Shown here piece by piece: positions 29,596-38,531 of a DNA stretch of 64,000 nt. A program made the position numbers and the translations under genes. The DNA lies in NCBI RefSeq assembly GCF_023921125.1, contig NZ_CP099466.1, positions 310,001 to 374,000 of the forward strand, in the 5' to 3' direction. How positions within the stretch are numbered: position 1 is the stretch's first letter; each line of letters opens with the position of its first letter. The DNA comes from Arthrobacter caoxuetaonis (GTDB lineage Bacteria; Actinomycetota; Actinomycetes; Actinomycetales; Micrococcaceae). Below the pieces are notes generated by a model. The model was given only the letters and a program-made list of their open reading frames with translations, was not told the origin of the DNA and made no database searches.

Positions 29596-30761
29596 GCCTC
29601 CAGGTACGCCTTTCTGAAATCAATCTCCGGGTTGTAAGCGAAGGAACTGCCGTCAGCCGGCATGTTCGTGGTCGCGTCCACCACCTGCTGCCCGACACCC
29701 GAGGCCAGGATTTCCTGCCCCGCCAGCAGACGGAGTGCGGTATCAATCCCGGACCATCCGTCCCACTCAAGGCTGAAGGCTACGGAGGCGTCCTGGCCCT
29801 GTCCGTCGGCGATCAGGTCCAGGTTGCTGCGCTGGCCGAACGTCCCTATGACTGCCAGGTCGTCGGACCGCTGGGAGGAGACAATTGCCTGGGAAAGACC
29901 TGCCATGAACCATCCGTCCAGCGGAACGGCGATCGCGTTGGCCTCCGGAGCCTGGAGCAGTGCTGTGGAGAGCTTCTGCCCCATGGCGCCGGCCGCTGCA
30001 TCCTGGTTACCCAGCTGCAGGGTCCCGACAACCTCACAGGTCTCGCAATCCGCGAGGGCGGCGTTGAGTCCATCGCTGATCCACGGACCGAAGCGGGCAT
30101 CCGCAAAGGTGACTTCGAGCAGTTTCACGTCGCCGCCCGTCTGACCCATCAGCCAGTTGGCCTGCAGTTCACCGATCTTGTTCCACCACTGCTCGTTGTC
30201 CAATCCATCAAGTTTCTTGGTTATCCCGGTGTAGAGGGGGTCCCCGCCATCGATATCGCAGTCATTGGCGCCGACTCCCACCGTGACAATTCCGGCAGCG
30301 CGGGCTTCTTCGAGCGGCCCCTGGAAACTGGAGCAGTCCTGCCCCATCACCAGGATTACGTCTGCATTGGCGGCTACGCCCTGCCGAATGCAGCTGGCCC
30401 AGCCGTTGGGGTTGAGCTGGCCGTCGCAGACGTTCTGCTGCCAGCCGATGGCTTCGGCCGCATCCGCTGCTGCCTGGGCAGGGGTGGAACACGTGGTCTG
30501 GGACTGTCCGCAGGAGACGATCCACGCGGACAGGTCCTCAGGGACCGGGACAGCTTCGGTGGGCGGGGCCCCGACAGTACCTTCGTAAGCCGCTGCGAGG
30601 ACTTCGGCTCCCGGAGCTGCAGGGCTGTCAGAAGAGACAGCTGGCTCCGGGCTTGGCGTGTCTCCTGCAGGGGCAGAACTGCAGGAAGCCAGCGCGAGGC
30701 TGGCGATAAACAAGGCGCTAAGGGCGCCCCGGGCCTTGGTTCTCGGCGTCGTGCTTCTCAT
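29583..30761 (-). CDS. Periplasmic-binding-type lipoprotein receptor
   Basis: 392 residues. Lipoprotein signal with lipobox LASC (ALFIASLALASC) and a Pro/Ser-rich tether, then a type I periplasmic-binding fold like ribose-binding proteins. Unusually many Cys pairs occur (VSCGQSQTTCS, NVCDG, ASCIRQ, DCETCE), suggesting disulfides. ATG 30761 has GGAG five bases upstream. It delivers the ligand to the RbsA/RbsC-like importer. Its promoter carries the same palindrome as the aromatic operon, which argues for an aromatic ligand. Confidence 0.86.
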   Translation of the reverse strand: MRSTTPRTKARGALSALFIASLALASCSSAPAGDTPSPEPAVSSDSPAAPGAEVLAAAYEGTVGAPPTEAVPVPEDLSAWIVSCGQSQTTCSTPAQAAADAAEAIGWQQNVCDGQLNPNGWASCIRQGVAANADVILVMGQDCSSFQGPLEEARAAGIVTVGVGANDCDIDGGDPLYTGITKKLDGLDNEQWWNKIGELQANWLMGQTGGDVKLLEVTFADARFGPWISDGLNAALADCETCEVVGTLQLGNQDAAAGAMGQKLSTALLQAPEANAIAVPLDGWFMAGLSQAIVSSQRSDDLAVIGTFGQRSNLDLIADGQGQDASVAFSLEWDGWSGIDTALRLLAGQEILASGVGQQVVDATTNMPADGSSFAYNPEIDFRKAYLEAWGK

Positions 30762-30792
30762 CAGGTCTCCATCGACAGTCAAAGGGTGAACA

Positions 30793-30810
30793 ACGTGATT
30801 CAGGTCACGT
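30793..30810. promoter_or_regulatory. CRP/GlxR-like site, transporter operon
   Basis: Perfect palindrome ACGTGA-N6-TCACGT, 32 bases upstream of the receptor gene. It fits the GTGA-N6-TCAC core of CRP/GlxR sites. Lying close to the start codon, it could act as a repressor site or mark a downstream promoter. Confidence 0.55.
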
Positions 30811-30870
30811 CGTTATGACCACTGTGATGGGGACGGATTATTTGGGGAAGCGAGAAATTGGGATAGCTCC

Positions 30871-30887
30871 TATCCGTTCTGTGGATA
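30871..30887. promoter_or_regulatory. 17-bp operator TATCC-N7-GGATA, site 2
   Basis: TATCC-GTTCTGT-GGATA, identical in arms and spacing to the site at 19353. It is overlapped by a second inverted repeat GGATAG-CTC-CTATCC (30861-30875). It lies 110 bases upstream of the receptor gene, on the far side of the CRP-like site, the same order as in the catabolic promoter. Confidence 0.7.
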
Positions 30888-30920
30888 CTACCTCTTTGGC
30901 TTCGGGCGGTCACCAGATGC

Positions 30921-30956
30921 AGCTGCGGGCCCGGGAAATATCCCGGGCCCGCAGCT
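30921..30956. terminator. Strong terminator hairpin after the subtilase gene
   Basis: Perfect 16-bp stem AGCTGCGGGCCCGGGA with an AATA loop, between the subtilase stop and the transporter promoter. A T run follows on the plus strand and an A run precedes it on the minus strand, so it may work in both directions. Confidence 0.75.
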
Positions 30957-30975
30957 TTTCAGCGCCTGGCTAGTT

Positions 30976-33900
30976 TTAGCGGCTGCACTTCACTGCGCCA
31001 TAGGACGCGGTGTAGTCGACCTTTTCAGCCTTGCCCTTACCGAGGAACTTGTAATGGGCGGTCACATCACCGGCGGCTACGGACAGCTGGCGGGTCTTGA
31101 TGACCGCCGTCGTCGTCTGTCCCGGTTCGAGCTTCATGACCTTGGCATTGCCGTGCGGGGACTTCAGGTCGATGTCCGCACGCCGGTCCCCGTTGTTGGT
31201 GAGGGTTACCGTGATTTCGGCCTTGAAGGCGTTGCACTTGCTCACAGCGCTGACCGGGTTGACGACCTTCGCCGGAACGGTGACGGGCAGGACTTCGGCG
31301 CGTTCGCCCAGTCCGGCCTTGCCGCTCAGGTCTCCTGTCGCATTGTGGAGGTGCAGGAACAGTGCCGAAGCTTCGGTGGTGTCCTTGCTGCGGTTTACGG
31401 TCAGTTTGCCGCCGTCGACGTCGGCAAACAGGGCATCCGGCGAACCGCCGGAGAACCACAGTGCCGGGTTGGCGGCGTCGAACTCAATGAAGTCCGTGGA
31501 GTCGACCGGAACCGTGGTTCCGGTTTCATCGACGTTGTACAGGCTCCAGGTAACCACTTTGTACTGCAGCGGCAGCGACTCGGCTGCCGGGTCCAGGCCC
31601 AGTGCAGCCACGGAGACCGGGAAGGTCACCGCATTGGTGTCGAAGGTATTGGAGTCCATGTTGCCCAGGAGGCCATTGGCGCCGGTCTGGTCCACGAGGG
31701 TGGAACTCCCGTCCGGGTTCAGCCGGTAGGTGGAAACCAAGACGAGGTCCAGATCAGCGGCACGGCCGGTGACGACGATGAAGTCCGTCTTGCCGTCCTT
31801 ATTTGTGTCGATCTCGACGTTGACCTCGTTGTAGCCGCCCAGCAGGGGCCAGTTCTCCCACGTGCTCAGACCGAAGTTCAGCACGGCGTCGAGGGGATCG
31901 CCGCCTGCCGCCTTGACCGACGGAACCGTCGAAGACGCACCCACGGTTGCAAGGTCCATCGAATTCATGGACTTCAGTGCCAGGTCATCGCGCTTCTCGC
32001 TCTGCGCTCCAAGGACCAGGGGCGATACCAGGGAGAGGTAGGTCGAAGCGCCGGAACCCTGGACCAGGTCGCGGCCCGTGAGGGTGAGATCAGCGGCCAG
32101 GGCTTCTGAATCCGCGAAACTGATTTCCGTGCCGGCCGTCATGTCGGATGTCGGCTTGGGAGCAGAGTAGACGGGCACGCGCAGCGTCGGAACACCGGCG
32201 CTGGCGAGCTGGACGCGGCCGGAGACGTCGGCCAGGAACTGGCGCGGCAGGCCAAGCTGCACGGTGTCAGCCGCCGGGTCGATGGTCTTGGCCAGAGCCG
32301 CCGGATCAGCGACCGTGAGGGTCACGTCCACCGTTGCCTTGGAGTTGGCACCGACACTGACGCGGGGAGCGGTCGTGATCTCCACGCCCGGCATGGTCGA
32401 GGCAGGCAGGTAGCTCACGTCGAAGGTCCGCGGGCTGTCCGACTTGTTCTGGACGGTGACCTTGCGGGTCACGGTCAGCGCCTCCGCGCCGAGTTCCAGG
32501 ACACCGAAGTTGACGCTGGTCAGCGCCTGATCCTCGGAATCGTAGGCCAGGACCTTGGTGTTCACTGCGTCCAGGACATCGACGCGGCCGGAACCAACAC
32601 GGTTGGGGCCGTGCACGGCGCCGTTCGCGGCGAGGATGTCATGGGTTGCCGTGTTCATGATGGAGTTCTTGACTTCATACGGCGTGTAATCCGTTGCCGC
32701 GTACATCAGTGCTGCCAGGCCTGCCACGTGCGGCGCGGCCATCGAGGTGCCGGACTTCACCGACGCACCGTTGCCGGAACCCACGTTGGCCGAACCGATC
32801 GAGGAGCCGGGAGCAGCGACGTCGGGCTTCACCACACCGTTGGAGCCATGCTGGCCGCGGGAGGAAAAGGAACTGACAGTGTCCAGGGAGTTCGACGGGC
32901 CGGTGGCTGTGCCCATGTAGGCCGGATCCAGGCTCAGGGTCAGGGTGCCGGCGACGGCGGCAGGGCGCAGCCGCTCGGAGGACTCGCGGTTGAGCTGGAT
33001 GCCGGGAAGGGCCGTGTTGCCGCCGATTCCCGCATCGAAAACGTCACGCGGTGAATCCAGGACGACGCCGGTAGCTCCGGCAGCCTGGGCGTTGTTGAAG
33101 CGGGCGCCTGATCCACAGGGGAAGGCTCCGTCCAGCTCCCACTGGATCCAGACCCATTTGCCCGTCAGGGAACCTGCGGGAAAAGCGTTGCAGCCGAAGG
33201 CGTTGTCCGCCGGTGCGGCAACCACATCGCCGGTAAGCCGCCCGGATGCGAGAGCCGGGTCGGAGTAGTTGAAGTTGACCGAGTACTGGCCGGCCGCGGT
33301 TCCTTCCTCTTCCCCGGGAGCCAGGACATCGGCGCGGTCCAGGGAGATCTGGGAGCCAATCGAGCTGGCCACCGTCAGGGCGGACTTTGCGCTGCCCGGT
33401 GAGCCGCCCACGTTGTAGACATCTCCGGAGTTGCCGGATGAGACCACTGAAAGGATGCCCTGCTCGGTCAGGTTGTCCACGATGTCATTCTCGGGATCGT
33501 CGACGGGTGCGTATTCGGAGCCCAAGGACATGTTCACGACCTGCGCGCGGTCAGAGAAGTCGCCGTCGCCGTTGGGATCCAGGACGTAGTCCAGGGCCTG
33601 GCCGACTACTTCGGAGGAACCGGTGCAGCCGAAGACACGGATGCTCACCAGCTTCGCCTCCGGAGCCGAGCCCGGTCCAATGCGCATGTCGTTGACGCTC
33701 TTGGAGGTCAGGGCAGAGTAGTCGCCCGTGAACGTGCTGCCGTCGGCATTGGTCCCGTAGCCTGCAGCGGTGCCGGCGACATGGCTGCCGTGGCCCTGGC
33801 AGTCCATCGGGTTGAGGTCCGGCTTGGGAACCGGCTGGTAGTCCGGTGCGCTGGAGTCTGCGTTGTAGTCATCGCCAACCAGGTCATAACCGCCAATGAA

Positions 33901-34599
33901 TTTCTCGGCGTCGATCAGGCCGCTGTCAGCCGCGGGCAGCGTTTCGGAGGCCTGTGCTGCCTGATAGGCCTCGATGGTCCCCGGACCGCCAAAATCGCTG
34001 TGGGTGTAGTCAATGCCGGTGTCGAGAACGGCGATGGTGATGCCCTCGCCGGTCTCCTGGCGCTCCACCCACGTATTCACGGCACGGGTGTCGATGTCCG
34101 CACCCTTGTTATCGATGGTCTTGGGGACGATCCGGGTAATCTTCGCGACGTCGTCGCGCTCCGCCAGCGCCTTGATGGCTTCGGCGTCACCCACGATGCC
34201 AACGCCCGGAAGGGTGTTGGTGGTGGTGTAAAGGGTGCTGGCATCGGCTTCCTGGGCCACGGACTCAGCCTGGGACTCGATGGCTGACCGGATCTCCTGG
34301 ACGCGCGGCGCGTCTACGACCGGTTGCTGTTTGCCCTCTTTGACGGCGTCCGGCTGGGTCTGGTCGAAGGCGCCCTCACCCGTGAACTGGACATAAACGG
34401 AGACTTCCCCGTTTACTCCCCGGAGACTTGGCGAGACCTTCTGTTCAGCGAATTTCTCTACTGCAAAGCCCTGCGCGGCGCCGTTGGCGCCCGTGGTTTC
34501 AGTCGCCTGGGCCGGTAGGCCAAGACCTGCCGTGAGTGCGAGTCCGGCGACGGCGGCTGTTGCCACTGCTCCCGGCCTGCGATGAATGGACCGTCTCAT
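30976..34599 (-). CDS. Secreted subtilisin-like serine protease (S8)
   Basis: 1207 residues. Signal peptide (MRRSIHRRPG, then a hydrophobic stretch ending LPAQA), inhibitor-I9-like propeptide, and a catalytic domain with Asp 193 (VLDTGID), His 270 (GHGSHVAG) and Ser 619 (SGTSMAAPHVAG). A protease-associated insertion lies between His and Ser (about 430-560). The long C-terminal part resembles fibronectin-like stalk domains found in lactocepin/C5a-peptidase-type enzymes, with no LPxTG anchor, so secretion into the medium is likely. ATG 34599 follows AAGGAG. It probably degrades extracellular protein for nutrition. Confidence 0.9.
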   Translation of the reverse strand: MRRSIHRRPGAVATAAVAGLALTAGLGLPAQATETTGANGAAQGFAVEKFAEQKVSPSLRGVNGEVSVYVQFTGEGAFDQTQPDAVKEGKQQPVVDAPRVQEIRSAIESQAESVAQEADASTLYTTTNTLPGVGIVGDAEAIKALAERDDVAKITRIVPKTIDNKGADIDTRAVNTWVERQETGEGITIAVLDTGIDYTHSDFGGPGTIEAYQAAQASETLPAADSGLIDAEKFIGGYDLVGDDYNADSSAPDYQPVPKPDLNPMDCQGHGSHVAGTAAGYGTNADGSTFTGDYSALTSKSVNDMRIGPGSAPEAKLVSIRVFGCTGSSEVVGQALDYVLDPNGDGDFSDRAQVVNMSLGSEYAPVDDPENDIVDNLTEQGILSVVSSGNSGDVYNVGGSPGSAKSALTVASSIGSQISLDRADVLAPGEEEGTAAGQYSVNFNYSDPALASGRLTGDVVAAPADNAFGCNAFPAGSLTGKWVWIQWELDGAFPCGSGARFNNAQAAGATGVVLDSPRDVFDAGIGGNTALPGIQLNRESSERLRPAAVAGTLTLSLDPAYMGTATGPSNSLDTVSSFSSRGQHGSNGVVKPDVAAPGSSIGSANVGSGNGASVKSGTSMAAPHVAGLAALMYAATDYTPYEVKNSIMNTATHDILAANGAVHGPNRVGSGRVDVLDAVNTKVLAYDSEDQALTSVNFGVLELGAEALTVTRKVTVQNKSDSPRTFDVSYLPASTMPGVEITTAPRVSVGANSKATVDVTLTVADPAALAKTIDPAADTVQLGLPRQFLADVSGRVQLASAGVPTLRVPVYSAPKPTSDMTAGTEISFADSEALAADLTLTGRDLVQGSGASTYLSLVSPLVLGAQSEKRDDLALKSMNSMDLATVGASSTVPSVKAAGGDPLDAVLNFGLSTWENWPLLGGYNEVNVEIDTNKDGKTDFIVVTGRAADLDLVLVSTYRLNPDGSSTLVDQTGANGLLGNMDSNTFDTNAVTFPVSVAALGLDPAAESLPLQYKVVTWSLYNVDETGTTVPVDSTDFIEFDAANPALWFSGGSPDALFADVDGGKLTVNRSKDTTEASALFLHLHNATGDLSGKAGLGERAEVLPVTVPAKVVNPVSAVSKCNAFKAEITVTLTNNGDRRADIDLKSPHGNAKVMKLEPGQTTTAVIKTRQLSVAAGDVTAHYKFLGKGKAEKVDYTASYGAVKCSR

Positions 34600-34960
34600 T
34601 GTGCTCCTTGAACGTTCCGCCGCGTGTTGCCGGAAACGCCGTCGAAGACCTGGAGACCTGAGACTCGAGACTTGTAACGCCACTGCCGGCTGCTGACACA
34701 CGTGACAGCTTTCCTTTGTGCCCCCAACCCCCGTTGCGGGGTGTCAGCATGCACCTTCGGCCCCCAAAATGCCTGCAGCCGTAGGCACACCATAATCGAG
34801 CAAACAGGCACCGCAAAGATATTCGCGTTTCAGCCTGAATTCTCCCGTTATCCCTTGACAGGGGCCTTATCGGCAGGGCAAGGCCGGTCCGAAAAGCGCA
34901 AAATCTGGCCTGCGACACAAAGCGTCCGTTGCTTGCGGCAGCTCCGTGGCGGAACTAACA

Positions 34961-34976
34961 TGTGATTCGTCTCACC
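34961..34976. promoter_or_regulatory. CRP/GlxR-like site, vanA promoter
   Basis: TGTGA-N6-TCACC, one mismatch from the consensus, touching the left arm of the vanA palindrome. It suggests carbon-catabolite control of vanillate use in addition to the substrate-specific operator. Confidence 0.5.
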
Positions 34977-35002
34977 AACTATCTATGGACATAGATAGTT
35001 GG
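34975..35002. promoter_or_regulatory. VanR-like operator before vanA
   Basis: Perfect inverted repeat CCAACTATCTAT-N4-ATAGATAGTTGG, 28 bases upstream of vanA. The 10-N4-10 layout and the AACTA start match what I recall of the PadR-type VanR operator of Corynebacterium glutamicum (AACTAACTAA-N4-TTAGGTATTT). No regulator gene lies beside it, so VanR would be encoded elsewhere. Confidence 0.65.
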
Positions 35003-35030
35003 CTCCACGTTTCGTTGCAGAGGACCCCTC

Positions 35031-36134
35031 TTGACTGTCTCAGCCGCAAAATCCACGACCACCGCCAAACTCATGTCCCACCCGCTCAACGCCTGGTACG
35101 TCGCGGCCTGGGATCACGAAGTCAGCTCCAAGGGAATCCTGGCCCGCACCGTCGCCGGCCGGCCCCTGGCTATCTACCGCACTGCCGACGGACGGGCCGT
35201 TGCCCTCGCAGATGCCTGCTGGCACCGGCTGGCGCCGCTCTCGCAGGGCAAGCTGATCGGCAAGGATGAGATCCAGTGCCCCTACCACGGCCTTCGCTAC
35301 AATTCCGCGGGCCGCTGCACCTCCATGCCTGCCCAGGAAACGCTGAACCCTTCCGCCACCGTGCCGTCGTTCCCCGTGGTGGAGCAGTACCGCTACGTCT
35401 GGGTCTGGCTGGGCGACCCGACCTTGGCCGATCCCTCCCTGGTGCCGGATATGCACCAGCTCGCCAGCCCGGAGTGGGCAGGTGACGGCGAGACCATCCA
35501 CGCCCCCTGCAACTACCAGCTTGTGCTGGACAACCTGATGGACCTGACCCACGAGGAGTTCGTGCACAGTTCCTCGATTGGGCAGGAGGAACTCAGCGAA
35601 TCCGAGTTCGAGGTCACGCACGATGAAAACTCGGTCACGGTGACCCGGTGGATGCACAACATCGATGCACCGCCCTTCTGGCTGAAGAACATGCGTGACA
35701 AGTTCCCCGGCTTTGAAGGAAAGGTGGACCGCTGGCAGATTATCCACTACTACTTCCCGTCAACCATCTGCATTGACGTAGGCGTTGCCGAAGCCGGTAC
35801 CGGAGCTCCGGAAGGTGACAGGTCCCGGGGCGTCAACGGTTACGTCATGAACACCATCACGCCGGAGTCGGAACGTTCCTCGCACTACTTCTGGGCTTTC
35901 ATGCGCAACTACAGGCTGGACAGCCAGCTCATCACCACGCAGCTGCGCAACGGGGTCCACGGCGTCTTCGGCGAAGACGAGGCGATGCTGCAGGCACAGC
36001 AGGCCGCCATCGACGCCAACCCGGACTACGAGTTCTACAGCCTGAACATCGACGCCGGCGGCATGTGGGTCCGGCGCCTGCTGGAGCGAGCGCTGGAAGC
36101 CGAAGGCCGCTTGGCCGCGGCTCCCGGCGCCTGA
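35031..36134 (+). CDS. vanA: Vanillate O-demethylase oxygenase subunit (Rieske)
   Basis: 367 residues. Rieske [2Fe-2S] ligands Cys 63/His 65 (ACWHR) and Cys 83/His 86 (CPYHG); mononuclear iron site in LDNLMDLTHEEFVHSS. The PLNAWYVAAWDHEV start is typical of VanA. It converts vanillate to protocatechuate and formaldehyde using electrons from VanB. I keep TTG 35031 because AGAGGA precedes it; ATG 35073 gives the more usual MSHPLNAW start but has no ribosome site. It heads vanA-vanB-transporter. Confidence 0.92.
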   Translation: MTVSAAKSTTTAKLMSHPLNAWYVAAWDHEVSSKGILARTVAGRPLAIYRTADGRAVALADACWHRLAPLSQGKLIGKDEIQCPYHGLRYNSAGRCTSMPAQETLNPSATVPSFPVVEQYRYVWVWLGDPTLADPSLVPDMHQLASPEWAGDGETIHAPCNYQLVLDNLMDLTHEEFVHSSSIGQEELSESEFEVTHDENSVTVTRWMHNIDAPPFWLKNMRDKFPGFEGKVDRWQIIHYYFPSTICIDVGVAEAGTGAPEGDRSRGVNGYVMNTITPESERSSHYFWAFMRNYRLDSQLITTQLRNGVHGVFGEDEAMLQAQQAAIDANPDYEFYSLNIDAGGMWVRRLLERALEAEGRLAAAPGA

Positions 36135-36147
36135 GAGGGCAGTACCT

Positions 36148-37140
36148 GTGGCTGACTCCAATTCCCAGGTTTGGCAGCGCGGAACGGTGCACTCCGCCGA
36201 GGAGATCGCTGCCGGGATCCGGCGGATCGTCCTGCGCCCCGAGAAGCCCCATGCCGTCCGGCCCGGCGAGCATATAGATGTCCGGGTCCTGATCGGCGGT
36301 TCTGCCTCGATCCGTTCCTACTCCGTGGTCGATGCCAGTCCGGACGGTTCAGAGCTGGCGATCAGCGTGTTCCTCAGCCCCACAACCAGGGGCGGGTCCG
36401 CGTTCATGCATCAGCTGATGCCCGGAGACGTGCTGGAGATGACGCAGCCGCTGCAGAATTTCCCGCTGCGGGTCGGCGCTCCCAGCTACGTCCTGCTGGC
36501 CGGCGGCATCGGGATCACGGCCATCCTCGGAATGGCGGCACTGCTTCGGCGCCTGGGAGCGACCTACCGGCTGGTCTATGCCGCCCGGTCGCGCAAAGCC
36601 ATGGCGTATGCCGGCGAGCTCGCCGCACTTCACGGTGAGCAGCTGGAGATCCATTTGGACGATGAAGGCACTTCCCTTGATGCGCGTGCCCTGGTGGACA
36701 GTGTGCCCGAATCGGCGGAGCTCTACATGTGCGGTCCTATCCGGCTCATGGACGCCGTGCGGCGCTCCTGGATTGAACGCGGACTGGCTCTTCCAAACCT
36801 GCGCTACGAGACGTTCGGCAACAGCGGTTGGTTCGAGGCTGAGCCGTTCACCGTGCGCGTTCCCCGCCTGGGGGTCCAGGCAACCGTCCACTCGGACGAA
36901 TCAATGCTCGAAGCGCTCGAGCGTACCGGCCTGGACATGATGTTCGACTGCCGCAAGGGTGAATGCGGCCTGTGCCAGGTCCGCATCCTGGATCTGGACG
37001 GGCGCGTCGACCACCGGGACGTCTTCTATTCCGACCGGCAGAAAGAACCCAACACCAAGATGTGCTGCTGTGTCTCCCGCGCCGTCGCTGACGAAGAGCG
37101 CACTTCGACGCCGGCGACCGTCACCATCGACATTTCCTGA
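36148..37140 (+). CDS. vanB: Vanillate demethylase reductase subunit
   Basis: 330 residues, phthalate-dioxygenase-reductase type: FMN domain (RSYSVVDAS), NAD domain (VLLAGGIGITAILGM, ELYMCGP) and a C-terminal plant-type [2Fe-2S] ferredoxin with FDCRKGECGLCQV (Cys 268, 273, 276 and a later Cys). It passes electrons from NADH to VanA. GTG 36148 lies 13 bases after the vanA stop. Confidence 0.92.
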   Translation: MADSNSQVWQRGTVHSAEEIAAGIRRIVLRPEKPHAVRPGEHIDVRVLIGGSASIRSYSVVDASPDGSELAISVFLSPTTRGGSAFMHQLMPGDVLEMTQPLQNFPLRVGAPSYVLLAGGIGITAILGMAALLRRLGATYRLVYAARSRKAMAYAGELAALHGEQLEIHLDDEGTSLDARALVDSVPESAELYMCGPIRLMDAVRRSWIERGLALPNLRYETFGNSGWFEAEPFTVRVPRLGVQATVHSDESMLEALERTGLDMMFDCRKGECGLCQVRILDLDGRVDHRDVFYSDRQKEPNTKMCCCVSRAVADEERTSTPATVTIDIS

Positions 37141-37150
37141 AAGGTCCACA

Positions 37151-38530
37151 GTGGACATCCGCAACAAAATAGATACTTCCAAAATGTCGCCGTACCAATG
37201 GGTGATCGTCGCCCTGGCCGCATTCCTCAACGCCCTGGACGGCTACGACGTCCTGGCCATGGCGTTTACTGCAACTTCCGTGACCGAGGAATTCGGGTTG
37301 ACCGGATCCCAGCTGGGCTGGCTCCTCAGCTCCGGGCTGATCGGCATGGCGGTCGGAGCCCTGGCCTTCGGTCCCTTCGCTGACCGGTTTGGGCGCCGCC
37401 GGATGCTGATGGCGGCGCTGACCGTGAATGCCCTTGGCCTCTTCCTGTCCGCGGTCGCCGGCTCCGCACTGGAACTGGGGATGTGGCGCATTGTCACCGG
37501 TCTGGGCGTCGGCGGGATCCTGGCCACCGTCACGGTGCTCACCAGCGAGTACTCCAACAACCGCTACCGCGGTATGGCCGTGAGCATTTACACCGCCGGC
37601 TACGGCCTCGGTGCCACCCTGGGCGGAATGGGCGCCACCGCACTCATCCCGGCCTTCGGCTGGCGGTCGGTCTTCCTCACCGGCGGGCTGCTGACCGTCA
37701 TCTCCATTGTCCTGGTGCTCCTGCTGGTGCCGGAATCCGTGGACTACCTCCGTACCAGGCGGCCTGCGAACGCCCAGCGGGAGCTCGCGCGGATCGTCCG
37801 GCGGCTGCGGATCCAGGGGCCGGTGGAACTTGGCAGCGCACCGGAGACGAACGGGCCGCAGAAGAGCAGTGTGGGGCAGCTCCTTGGCCGCCGCTACCGG
37901 TCAACGACCCTGCTGCTGTGGTGTTCCTTCTTCCTGATCATGTTCGGCTTCTACTTCGCCAACTCCTGGACGCCCCGGCTCCTCGTGGAATCGGGCATGA
38001 GCGAGCAGCAGGGAATCATCGGCGGCCTGATGCTGACCATGGGCGGGACGTTCGGTTCGCTGCTCTACGGGGCCCTCACCACCAAGTGGAATTCCCGGCT
38101 GACCCTGATCGCCTTCACCGTGCTGTCCGCCGCAACGCTGGTGCTGTTCATTACCACCACCTCGATCCCGGCGCTGGCATTCTCGGCAGGCGTGCTGGTC
38201 GGCATGCTCATCAACGGCTGTATCGCCGGCCTCTACACGGTGACTCCGCAGGCCTATGACTCGTCGGTGCGTACCACCGGCGTTGGCTGGGGCATTGGTG
38301 TCGGACGCGTCGGCGCCATTCTCGCGCCCATCCTGGTGGGTGCGCTGCTCGACGCAGGATGGACGCCCACGGCTCTGTATATGGGCGTTTCCGCAGTCGT
38401 GGTGTTCGCCGCGCTGGCCCTGTTCAAGCTTCGTCTTGGAGCGGGTGCCCCGCCCGAAGCGGTGCCGGGCTCAGGAGCCCTGCCGGAGCGGCAGCCCGAA
38501 TCCGAACCGGCCGGCCAGGCGGGACGCTAG
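37151..38530 (+). CDS. MFS aromatic-acid transporter (VanK/PcaK-like)
   Basis: 459 residues and 12 membrane helices. The aromatic acid:H+ symporter marks are present: DGYDVLAMAF in helix 1 and GPFADRFGRRRML in the 2-3 loop. GAAAGG precedes GTG 37151, 10 bases after the vanB stop, so it belongs to the van operon. It probably imports vanillate or protocatechuate. Confidence 0.88.
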   Translation: MDIRNKIDTSKMSPYQWVIVALAAFLNALDGYDVLAMAFTATSVTEEFGLTGSQLGWLLSSGLIGMAVGALAFGPFADRFGRRRMLMAALTVNALGLFLSAVAGSALELGMWRIVTGLGVGGILATVTVLTSEYSNNRYRGMAVSIYTAGYGLGATLGGMGATALIPAFGWRSVFLTGGLLTVISIVLVLLLVPESVDYLRTRRPANAQRELARIVRRLRIQGPVELGSAPETNGPQKSSVGQLLGRRYRSTTLLLWCSFFLIMFGFYFANSWTPRLLVESGMSEQQGIIGGLMLTMGGTFGSLLYGALTTKWNSRLTLIAFTVLSAATLVLFITTTSIPALAFSAGVLVGMLINGCIAGLYTVTPQAYDSSVRTTGVGWGIGVGRVGAILAPILVGALLDAGWTPTALYMGVSAVVVFAALALFKLRLGAGAPPEAVPGSGALPERQPESEPAGQAGR

Positions 38531-38531
38531 C

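Larger units (their letters stand above)
34600..35030. other. Divergent intergenic region, subtilase / vanA
   Basis: 431 bases without a gene. It holds the subtilase leader, a spaced triple repeat of GAGAC (about 34652-34672), a candidate -35 box TTGACA at about 34855, and, next to vanA, a CRP-like site and a large palindrome described separately. Confidence 0.6.

Noticed and set aside
34645..34675. Three GAGAC repeats spaced by seven bases in the subtilase leader
   Set aside because: Short and imperfect; likely chance. No protein is known to me that binds this.
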